Assembly: GCA_029243925.1 (NCBI GenBank) | Contig: JAQWRC010000186.1 | Location: forward strand, 1 to 7,571 | Source: Phycisphaerales bacterium | GTDB taxonomy: Bacteria; Planctomycetota; Phycisphaerae; Phycisphaerales; SM1A02 | Direction: 5' to 3' | DNA: 7,571 bases | Shown here: in pieces, positions 1 through 5,143 of the stretch | Layout: the number at the start of each line of letters is the position of its first letter | Position numbering within the stretch: position 1 is the stretch's first letter | Notes under the pieces: model-generated | What the model was told of the DNA's origin: nothing | Seen by the model: only the letters and a program-made list of their open reading frames with translations | The model's database searches: none | Program-made: the position numbers and the translations under genes

Positions 1-686
1 GAATCACGGACTTCAATCGCGTTGCCAAGCGACTTGCTCATCTTGTTTTCGCCGTCGGTGCCTACCAGGCGTCCGACACGACCAACATCCGCTAATGGAA
101 TGGGGAAGACTCCACCGAGTGATTCGTGTTCCTCATCTGGCGCCTTGTCGGGGATGCCGCAGTACATCTTGTTGAACCGTCGAGCCACTTCACGCGTCAG
201 CTCGATGTGCGGCACCTGGTCTTCTCCCACGGGAACTGCATGGGCACGAAAGGCGAGAATGTCGGCAGTCTGCCCCACTGCATACAAGGGGAATCCGAAT
301 GAGTAGTTGTCCTCAAGGCCCTTGACCTTCATTTCATCCTTGAGGGTCGGGTTGCGCATGACACGGTTGAACGGAAGCAACATGGAGAACAAGTAGGTCA
401 GTTCAGCGATCGCGGGCACTTCCGTCTGAAGGAAGATCGAACTCTTTTCCGGATCGATCCCCATGCAGAGTGCATCGCGCACGATTTCAATCGAGTCCTG
501 CCGAATCGCATCTGGCTGGTCCGATCGGGTGGTAAAGGCATGCATGTTCGCGACGAGAAAAAAGCACTCGTGAGAGTCCTGCATTTCAACGCGTCGTTTG
601 ACCGACCCCACCCAGTGCCCCAGGTGCAGATTGCCGGTCGGGGTATCACCAGTAAGAACCCGCATCTTTGTTGCCTGTGTACTCAT
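1..686 (-). CDS. trpS: Tryptophanyl-tRNA synthetase, N-terminal 228 residues (3' end cut by window)
   Basis: Class I aminoacyl-tRNA synthetase that charges tRNA-Trp with tryptophan in the cytoplasm. Seen directly: on the minus strand the frame from ATG at 686 reads MSTQATKMRVLTGDTPTG, followed by the HIGH-type ATP-binding motif HLGH (residues 21-24). The second class I signature KMSKS is at residues 215-219, just before the window edge. The region between is colinear with bacterial TrpRS (NRVMRNPTLKDE near 107-118, AVGQTADILAF near 136-146, VGEDQVPHIELTRE near 153-166). The 'LTGDTPTGNLHLGHWVGS' opening resembles the TrpRS version that begins LTGDxPTGxLHLGH. Normal length is about 330-350 residues, so roughly the last third is missing. 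An internal ATG at 665 (MRVLTGD...) is an alternative start, and neither start has a clear Shine-Dalgarno sequence. It lies 29 bp after the protease gene on the same strand, so cotranscription is plausible. Confidence 0.96.
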   Translation of the reverse strand, partial: MSTQATKMRVLTGDTPTGNLHLGHWVGSVKRRVEMQDSHECFFLVANMHAFTTRSDQPDAIRQDSIEIVRDALCMGIDPEKSSIFLQTEVPAIAELTYLFSMLLPFNRVMRNPTLKDEMKVKGLEDNYSFGFPLYAVGQTADILAFRAHAVPVGEDQVPHIELTREVARRFNKMYCGIPDKAPDEEHESLGGVFPIPLADVGRVGRLVGTDGENKMSKSLGNAIEVRD

Positions 687-715
687 GCTCAGCAGTGTAC
701 CGACCCAGCCGCCTC

Positions 716-1648
716 TTAAATGATGAAGAAGAGGTTGAACCCGTTGAAGATCATATGCATGACAATCGGAGCCACCAAACGCCCGGTCCGGGCAAACACG
801 CACCCCAAAGCCAGCGAGAGGACAAACAAGGGCAGGATCGCCTGCCACTCAACGGCACCGAGATGCATGACGGTGAAGAAGATGCTCGCCCCGATGATCG
901 AGCCCCACGGCGAGCCGCCCATCAGCACCCTGTGACGACGCAATGATTCCTGCAAGAGCCCGCGATACAGCACTTCCTCCACGATTGGAGCCGCCAGAAC
1001 CACCAAGATCGCCTTTCCCCAGAACCATGCTGAATCCCGACCATCGGCCAAAGCAACCAGGGCCTCGTGAGCAAGTGGATCAGGAGGCGTGCCTGTCACC
1101 CGCTCGGTGATCAGTTGCAACACCGTTGCCAATCCCAACACAATCGGAAGCACGATGATGATGGCGATGATCCCCTGGAGAATGCATGAGCCCACTGAGG
1201 CACGACGGTCGGCCTGCCCTCGGGCATGCCCACTTCTCCACCCCGGCATGAGCATCAACACGACGCCCTGAAAGAGGAGGCTGACGAAGGCCACGATGGT
1301 CATGACCCGCAATGCAGCTTCAGCATTCAGTGCACCAACTGAGTCATCCGGCAATGGGCCTGAGATCAAGCCTCCGATGACTGAACCGAAGATGCCCGCG
1401 AATAATGTGGCCGCGAAGAACAGCAAACCGGTACCGGGCCGAAATGTCCAAGGGAATCGCGGAAGATGAGTCAGCCGCATCCAGCGGCGACTGACGACCA
1501 CATAGAACATGATGATGCCCGCAAGTGGCGCCCACCACGTTTCCCAAAAAGAAGTGGGCTGCTCATCTGCCTCCGCAACGACATCCGCGGCTAGGATGCT
1601 CTCGGTACAACACAGTATGGCGATACACGCCAGAGACCATATGAACAT
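716..1648 (-). CDS. CPBP/CAAX-type intramembrane metalloprotease (310 aa)
   Basis: Multi-pass inner-membrane protein of the CPBP (CAAX protease / bacteriocin-processing, Rce1-like, ABI) family, which cleaves substrates inside the membrane. All three family motifs are visible: EEVLYR (E224, E225, R229), FTVMH (F258, H262) and HMIFN (H298, N302). The N-terminus MFIWSLACIAILCC...ILAAD looks like a signal peptide or first TM helix. Further hydrophobic segments lie near residues 39-52, 73-96, 113-134, 154-178, 208-223, 248-262, 270-286 and 291-308. The frame stays open upstream to 2011, but that stretch is antisense to trpC and has no family similarity. The start at 1648 is preferred because GGAGAG lies 2 bp ahead of it; ATG at 1663 (MSWRVMFIW) is the alternative and would supply a basic n-region. 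Its start overlaps that of trpC. The substrate cannot be read from the sequence. Confidence 0.9.
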   Translation of the reverse strand: MFIWSLACIAILCCTESILAADVVAEADEQPTSFWETWWAPLAGIIMFYVVVSRRWMRLTHLPRFPWTFRPGTGLLFFAATLFAGIFGSVIGGLISGPLPDDSVGALNAEAALRVMTIVAFVSLLFQGVVLMLMPGWRSGHARGQADRRASVGSCILQGIIAIIIVLPIVLGLATVLQLITERVTGTPPDPLAHEALVALADGRDSAWFWGKAILVVLAAPIVEEVLYRGLLQESLRRHRVLMGGSPWGSIIGASIFFTVMHLGAVEWQAILPLFVLSLALGCVFARTGRLVAPIVMHMIFNGFNLFFII

Positions 1649-2450
1649 CACTCTCCAGGACATTGCTGAAGAAACCCGCAAGGCTGTTGATGCCGCTCGT
1701 GCTGCTTGTCCACTGTCACAAGTGCAATCCAGAGTTGATGGACTGCCTGCTCCACGCTGTTTTTTTGAGGCCGTCACCGGAGCTCCGGGGCAATCCGACG
1801 CGCGGGTCATCGCCGAGTTCAAGCGCACAAGTCCCTCGGGCGGAGACATCAGAAGTGGTGCTGATCCAGTAGACATCGCCAAACAATACGAGAATGCCGG
1901 CGCCGTGGCGATTTCCTGCCTGACAGATGCTCCATTCTTCGGTGGATCGCTTGAAGATCTCGCTGCTATCCATCGTGCAATCAAGCTCCCAATCCTTCGG
2001 AAGGATTTCATGATCGATCCGTATCAGATCTGGGAGGCCAGAGCCGCCGGGGCCGATGCCGTGCTCCTGATTTCCGAGCTGCTTGATGATGATCAACTCA
2101 ACGAACTGTCCTCGCTCGCCGATGAGCTCGGCCTGACGACACTCTTTGAAGTCCATGATCTTGACAACCTGCGCAGGGTGAAACCACTTCTTCGCGACAG
2201 GCGTCTCCTTGGAGTGAACAACCGAAACCTGAACACAATGAAAACGGATCTCGCCCACGTCGAAAGTATGCTGGACCACCTTGCCAGTCACATGGACATT
2301 CTTGTGTGCGAATCCGGCATCCGGAGCAGATCGGACATTGCTCGCCTTCAGGAACAGGGCATACACCGTTTTCTCATCGGTGAAACGCTGCTGCGAGCGG
2401 ACGATCCTGGTCACGCACTGCAGGCCTTGACTTCAACACACGACACGTGA
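1641..2450 (+). CDS. trpC: Indole-3-glycerol phosphate synthase (269 aa)
   Basis: Cytosolic TIM-barrel enzyme of tryptophan biosynthesis that converts 1-(2-carboxyphenylamino)-1-deoxyribulose 5-phosphate to indole-3-glycerol phosphate with loss of CO2 and water. Family motifs appear in order: AEFKRTSPS (58-66), LTDAPFFGGS (94-103), PILRKDFMIDPYQIWEARA (117-135), FEVHD (169-173), GVNNRNL (191-197), CESGI (223-227), and a phosphate-binding end FLIGETLLRADDP (244-256). The residues expected for catalysis and binding are present: E59, K61, K121, E170, N193, E224, S225. The 269-residue length is normal for a stand-alone enzyme, not a TrpCF fusion. The start at 1641 gives the usual N-terminus (MNITLQDIAEETRKAVDAARAACPL); upstream in-frame ATGs from 1509 would add residues antisense to the protease gene. 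A weak AGAG lies 5 bp ahead. The downstream gene overlaps its stop. Confidence 0.97.
   Translation: MNITLQDIAEETRKAVDAARAACPLSQVQSRVDGLPAPRCFFEAVTGAPGQSDARVIAEFKRTSPSGGDIRSGADPVDIAKQYENAGAVAISCLTDAPFFGGSLEDLAAIHRAIKLPILRKDFMIDPYQIWEARAAGADAVLLISELLDDDQLNELSSLADELGLTTLFEVHDLDNLRRVKPLLRDRRLLGVNNRNLNTMKTDLAHVESMLDHLASHMDILVCESGIRSRSDIARLQEQGIHRFLIGETLLRADDPGHALQALTSTHDT
1651..1656 (-). promoter_or_regulatory. Shine-Dalgarno that favours the 1648 start of the CPBP protease
   Basis: On the minus strand the sequence reads GGAGAG-TG-ATG, with the ATG at 1648-1646. The GGAG core is 4 bases from the start codon, slightly short but usable. No comparable site precedes the alternative ATG at 1663. The site lies inside the first codons of trpC on the opposite strand. 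Confidence 0.5.
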
Positions 2451-3160
2451 CTGCATCTTCTCGAACCAGCTCGAATCGAAAACGATCTTTGCGCAGAAGA
2501 TGGCGCCGGGCGTGGCGGTTCATCATCGGCCCCGTGGGTATCCCACAGTCACCCTGGGCCCGAGCAGCCGATGCGGCATTATTCTTCACGTTGATCGCGG
2601 CCATGCTGTTCCAGTGGTATGCCGCCGAGTTCATCTGCAGCAAAGCAATGATTGCGCACGGTGAAGCAGATGTCGAGTGGTCCTCCACGGGCATCACCCT
2701 TGTTGCCGCCGAGCCGGGAGATGGAGCCGTCCAGTGGGAAGCCTGGAAACAGAAATGTGGCTGGCCCTTCGCTACCGTCATTACGAATGAGGGGTTGTTG
2801 GCCAGTTGGTCACTTGATGACCCACCTGAGAGCAGGGCAATGGGCACTGTTTCTCCAGAAGATTCCTTGGCCAGTGCACTGCTCGGCATTGCGCCAGCTG
2901 GAGTGGGCCTCACCAGCGGAGAGCCTCGTGCATTCTGGGGGGAGATCTTCTTTGGAACTGCGATTACCTGGATGGTGCTCTACTTTGCAGTCCGAATTCC
3001 ACTTGTACTCCTTCGAACCGGCATGATTCTGAATACGAGGCATCTTGCCACCCGAGGGCAGCAACGAATCCAAAAGGGGCGATGCCCCCACTGCAGCTAC
3101 GATCTAAAGGGACTCGACTACGCTGCCAAATGCCCGGAGTGCGGCACTCTTCTCTGGTAG
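2447..3160 (+). CDS. Two-TM membrane protein with C-terminal zinc ribbon, function unknown (237 aa)
   Basis: I do not recognise a functional family. The GTG start overlaps the trpC stop as GTGA, so translation is probably coupled to trpC. The N-terminus is very basic (SNRKRSLRRRWRRAWRF, residues 9-25). A first TM segment lies near 41-60 and a second near 167-189. About 105 residues between them contain Trp-rich stretches (VQWEAWKQKCGW, 95-106) and presumably form a domain outside the cytoplasm, by the positive-inside rule. The C-terminus carries a four-cysteine zinc ribbon: CPHC (C213, C216) and CPEC (C229, C232), with YDLKGL between them. Ribbons of this 'CxYDLxGL...CPECG' type are common in planctomycete membrane proteins of unknown role. 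The coding frame is well supported by the overlap, the TM segments and the ribbon. The role is unknown, and a link to tryptophan synthesis is not implied by the sequence beyond position. Confidence 0.85.
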   Translation: MTASSRTSSNRKRSLRRRWRRAWRFIIGPVGIPQSPWARAADAALFFTLIAAMLFQWYAAEFICSKAMIAHGEADVEWSSTGITLVAAEPGDGAVQWEAWKQKCGWPFATVITNEGLLASWSLDDPPESRAMGTVSPEDSLASALLGIAPAGVGLTSGEPRAFWGEIFFGTAITWMVLYFAVRIPLVLLRTGMILNTRHLATRGQQRIQKGRCPHCSYDLKGLDYAAKCPECGTLLW

Positions 3161-3169
3161 TCTGCTCCT

Positions 3170-3916
3170 ATGGCAGATCTTGTGCGAGCAACCAGAACCG
3201 ACGACGTGTTCACTCTTGAACTGAACCGACCCGACAAGCGAAATGCATTGTCCATCGAACTGATTGCTGATCTGAATGACGCGATTGGCACGATCGAGAA
3301 TGATGGGACCATCCGTGTTGTCATCCTTGGGGGTCTTGGAAAGTCATTTTGTTCCGGAATGGACCTGCGGGGCGTACTTGATGATGCCCAGGCGATGTCT
3401 GGGATGCTTTTGGGACTTTCGGAAGCGGCCCGCCGATTGCGTCGATTACCTGTTCCGGTCATTGCACGTGTACAGGGAGCGGCGATTGGTGGTGGGTGCG
3501 GTTTGTCTGTTGTCGCTGATATCGCATTGACCCACCCGGAAGCACGACTTGGATATCCCGAGGTAAGCCTCGGCGTCTGCCCTGCAGTTGTTGCCCCGTG
3601 GCTTATCAAGAAAATTGGGGCTGGTCGCGCCCGCAGCCTGCTCCTCACAGGTGGGACGATGTCTGGGCAGCAGGCACTCCAACTGGGCATGGTGGATCAA
3701 CTCCACCCTCAGGAGGACCTGGACAGTGCCGCATTGCATCTGGCTCATGAGTTGGCCGCCGGGGGGCAGCAGGCCATGGCCGTTACGAAACAATGGCTCA
3801 ATGAACTGGATGGATCAATGGACGACGATCCCTCGATAACAGGTGCACAATTGTCTGCTCAGGTCATTGCGGGATCTGAAGCGCAAGAGCGTCTGAGATC
3901 CATTTTGAGCCAGTAA
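3170..3916 (+). CDS. Crotonase-family enoyl-CoA hydratase, LiuC (methylglutaconyl-CoA hydratase)-like (248 aa)
   Basis: Enoyl-CoA hydratase/isomerase superfamily enzyme acting on acyl-CoA thioesters in the cytoplasm. Seen: LNRPDKRNALS (18-28), the first oxyanion-hole loop FCSGMDL (60-66), and the second, GAAIGGGCGLSVVAD (103-117). These are followed by RLGYPEVSLGVCPAVVAPWLIKKIG (126-150). E131 corresponds to the second catalytic glutamate of rat crotonase (Glu164). At the position of the first (Glu144) there is Gly111. Gly here together with 'PAVVAP' after the PEV motif is, as I recall, the pattern of bacterial LiuC-type methylglutaconyl-CoA hydratases of leucine breakdown, rather than of short-chain FadB-type hydratases. 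The C-terminus ends at SEAQERLRSILSQ, a little shorter than the usual 255-265 residues. It starts 9 bp after the zinc-ribbon gene with no clear Shine-Dalgarno. Exact substrate is inferred; isomerase or other hydratase activity is possible. Confidence 0.88.
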   Translation: MADLVRATRTDDVFTLELNRPDKRNALSIELIADLNDAIGTIENDGTIRVVILGGLGKSFCSGMDLRGVLDDAQAMSGMLLGLSEAARRLRRLPVPVIARVQGAAIGGGCGLSVVADIALTHPEARLGYPEVSLGVCPAVVAPWLIKKIGAGRARSLLLTGGTMSGQQALQLGMVDQLHPQEDLDSAALHLAHELAAGGQQAMAVTKQWLNELDGSMDDDPSITGAQLSAQVIAGSEAQERLRSILSQ

Positions 3917-3975
3917 ACAGCGATACAGCACCCTCCAGTGGCTCTCATCTGTGAGCACAATCAAGCCCCATCGAC

Positions 3976-3981
3976 TAGAAT
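3976..3981 (+). promoter_or_regulatory. Possible -10 element (TAGAAT) in front of the structured region
   Basis: TAGAAT matches TATAAT at 5 of 6 positions and ends 5 bp before the first base of the predicted closing stem at 3987, about where transcription would begin. The upstream -35 is poor: TGAGCA at 3952-3957, with an 18-bp spacer, matches TTGACA at only 3 of 6. It could drive the RNA alone or the hydratase-dehydrogenase genes downstream. Confidence 0.3.
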
Positions 3982-3986
3982 GTGAC

Positions 3987-4136
3987 TTGTCAGGAACGGC
4001 TGGTGCAAGTGGGTCTTTGGAACCACGATCAACAGCCTCCGCGAGTGATCCGGGTCCCTTTGGGCCCACTCCGTGGGCCTGGACAATGCAGAATGGCGGC
4101 ATTCTTCATCCTTGGGTGTTCTTGTCCGTCCTGCAA
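3987..4136 (+). ncRNA. Candidate structured RNA or structured 5' leader, family unknown
   Basis: Hand pairing gives a closed multi-branch fold. The closing stem pairs 3987-3989 plus 3991-3995 with 4129-4136 (TTG and CAGGA with TCCTGCAA, T3990 bulged). Arm 1 pairs GGCTG 3998-4002 with CAGCC 4033-4037, then GTGG 4009-4012 with CCAC 4023-4026. Arm 2 is GGCCCAC 4063-4069 with GTGGGCC 4073-4079. Arm 3 pairs GGACAA 4081-4086 with TTGTCC 4122-4127 and encloses two hairpins: AGAATG 4090-4095 with CATTCT 4100-4105, and CATC 4107-4110 with GGTG 4115-4118. I match it to no known RNA class. It may be an independent small RNA or the 5' leader of the hydratase gene at 4213. No folding energy or covariation was computed, and chance stems occur in GC-rich DNA, so this is a candidate only. 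Confidence 0.35.
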
Positions 4137-4141
4137 CTTGA

Positions 4142-4172
4142 TCCCTATCCCGCATCGCGACGCGGAAAGGGA
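4142..4172 (+). other. Hairpin 40 bp before the FadB-type hydratase start
   Basis: TCCCT (4142-4146) pairs with AGGGA (4168-4172), and CCGC (4150-4153) pairs with GCGG (4162-4165), giving 9 bp with a small internal loop and an 8-base apical loop. It is followed by GAGACATAG, not a T-run, so it does not look like a Rho-independent terminator. It could be the 3' part of the candidate RNA or a leader element. Confidence 0.35.
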
Positions 4173-4212
4173 GACATAGACCACCCTACGGAGTCGTTTC
4201 GCGAACGTAACC

Positions 4213-5112
4213 ATGCCCACCGCCCTCGAATCCACGCCGCTTACCTGCAAGAGGTCCGAGGAAGGGATCGTATCGATCCACCTCTCGAGTCCAGATCGGC
4301 CCGTAGTCATCCTCGACGCTGCCTTGCTGCAGCAACTTGATGCGACACTTGATGCCCTGCTCGAATGCTCTGTGGCCAATGACATCACAGGTGTGCTGCT
4401 CTGCAGTGATTGCAGCAGGGTCTTCATTGCTGGCGCCGACCTCCGCGAAATCGATGCCTTGAATGATGAAGATCTTCGGGCATACTTGGCATTTGGAAGC
4501 AGCGTCTTCTCCAAGTTGGCATTGCTGCCCTGCCCGACTGCCGCCTGCATCGACGGTGCTGCACTCGGCGGTGGACTTGAAATCGCTTTGCATTGTGATG
4601 GCCTGATCGCCTCAGCGACCAATGCAAAAGGAAAACCCTATCCCATCGGCCTTCCGGAATGCGGACTTGGGTTGCTGCCAGGCTGGGGCGGCACACAGAT
4701 GCTTCCAGCACGAATCGACCCCCGAACAGCCCTGCAGTGCATCGTCACCGGCACGACAAGCATGAGCAACGAAACGCCCACTGGTTTGATCGATGCTGTT
4801 GTAGAAACGCCCGACGACATCATGTCAGCAGCCACATCCTGGATCCTCCAGCAACAGCCAAAGCCGCACAGGAATGGACTTCCGCGGTGCCTGGATGACA
4901 AGCATCCCGGGGCCATTCAATCAGCCGTTGACTCGATTCGCGCCGAAAGTCCCGACAACGCAGAGTCCGATGCGGTGCTCGATGCAGTGGAAACCGGACT
5001 CCGAGAAGGTTTCCCGGCTGCACTCATGACGGAACAACAACGCTTGGTCGCACTGCGATCGACGACATCAACCCGAGCTCGTCTCGAAGCCTTCTTCGAC
5101 AAGCAGAACTAA
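4213..5112 (+). CDS. Enoyl-CoA hydratase, FadB/FadJ N-domain type without the dehydrogenase domains (299 aa)
   Basis: Hydrates trans-2-enoyl-CoA to 3-hydroxyacyl-CoA in beta-oxidation. Crotonase motifs: IAGADLREI (72-80, oxyanion-hole A75), DGAALGGGLEIALHCD (114-129, oxyanion G120, catalytic E123) and IGLPECGLGLLPGWGGTQ (145-162, catalytic E149). Both catalytic glutamates are present, unlike in the neighbouring crotonase. Residues 253-296 (AVLDAVETGLREGFPAA...ARLEAFF) resemble the linker helix that in FadB/FadJ joins the hydratase half to the 3-hydroxyacyl-CoA dehydrogenase half. Here the protein stops right after it, with no NAD-binding GxGxxG domain. The frame is closed by a TAG at 4177-4179, and ATG 4213 is the first start; no good Shine-Dalgarno is seen (GGAG at 4190-4193 is 19 bp away). 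It is followed after 31 bp by the acyl-CoA dehydrogenase, the enzyme that would supply its substrate. Substrate chain length is unknown. Confidence 0.9.
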   Translation: MPTALESTPLTCKRSEEGIVSIHLSSPDRPVVILDAALLQQLDATLDALLECSVANDITGVLLCSDCSRVFIAGADLREIDALNDEDLRAYLAFGSSVFSKLALLPCPTAACIDGAALGGGLEIALHCDGLIASATNAKGKPYPIGLPECGLGLLPGWGGTQMLPARIDPRTALQCIVTGTTSMSNETPTGLIDAVVETPDDIMSAATSWILQQQPKPHRNGLPRCLDDKHPGAIQSAVDSIRAESPDNAESDAVLDAVETGLREGFPAALMTEQQRLVALRSTTSTRARLEAFFDKQN

Positions 5113-5130
5113 ACTCGCCCGCGCCTCTTT

Positions 5131-5134
5131 GGAG
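5131..5134 (+). promoter_or_regulatory. Shine-Dalgarno GGAG deciding the GTG start of the acyl-CoA dehydrogenase
   Basis: GGAG lies 9 bp before GTG 5144. If translation began at the upstream in-frame TTG (5129-5131), this site would overlap the start codon and could not serve it. The sequence therefore favours GTG 5144. Confidence 0.6.
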
Positions 5135-5143
5135 CACCGCACC

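Larger units (their letters stand above)
3917..4212. other. 296-bp intergenic region without a credible gene
   Basis: Short open frames exist on both strands but have no recognisable protein character. The stretch holds a weak inverted repeat right after the crotonase gene (GCTC 3941-3944 with GAGC 3953-3956, no T-run), a possible -10 element at 3976-3981, a block of nested inverted repeats at 3987-4136, and another hairpin at 4142-4172. I see no tRNA, tmRNA, SRP RNA or RNase P signature, no recognised riboswitch core, and no T-tailed terminator. The gap is conspicuous because the other plus-strand genes here are spaced from -4 to 31 bp. Confidence 0.7.

Noticed and set aside
1509..1640. Upstream extension of trpC from the ATG at 1509
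   Set aside because: The added 44 residues are antisense to the protease gene and absent from the family. MNITLQDIAEETRK at 1641 aligns with normal indole-3-glycerol phosphate synthase N-termini.
1649..2011. Upstream extension of the protease frame to a 431-residue protein
   Set aside because: The extra 121 residues lie antisense to conserved trpC codons and show only Ser/Pro/Ala/Arg-rich shadow composition. The 1648 start has a ribosome binding site and begins a hydrophobic leader.
1716..2414. Minus-strand open frame of 232 codons across trpC
   Set aside because: trpC on the plus strand is unambiguous and carries all catalytic motifs. The antisense frame has no recognisable domain and is a codon-bias shadow.
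3941..3956. Terminator after the LiuC-like crotonase
   Set aside because: Only a 4-bp outer stem with a mismatch and no following T-run, so it does not meet the pattern of a Rho-independent terminator.
3987..4172. Known RNA classes for the structured gap: SRP RNA, tmRNA, RNase P RNA, 6S RNA, T-box or common riboswitches
   Set aside because: The conserved cores I know for SRP RNA, tmRNA, RNase P, T-box and TPP were not found. GTGGGTCTTTGGAACCAC at 4009-4026 only loosely resembles a T-box element. 6S RNA has little sequence signature and is not firmly excluded, but the branched fold does not suggest its single long hairpin.
3951..4340. Plus-strand open frame of 129 codons across the 3917-4212 gap
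   Set aside because: It overlaps the real hydratase start in another frame, has no motif, and crosses the inverted-repeat block. No ribosome binding site supports it.
4029..4622. Minus-strand open frame of 197 codons spanning the gap and the second hydratase
   Set aside because: Most of it is antisense to a clear crotonase domain. The part in the gap has no protein motif.
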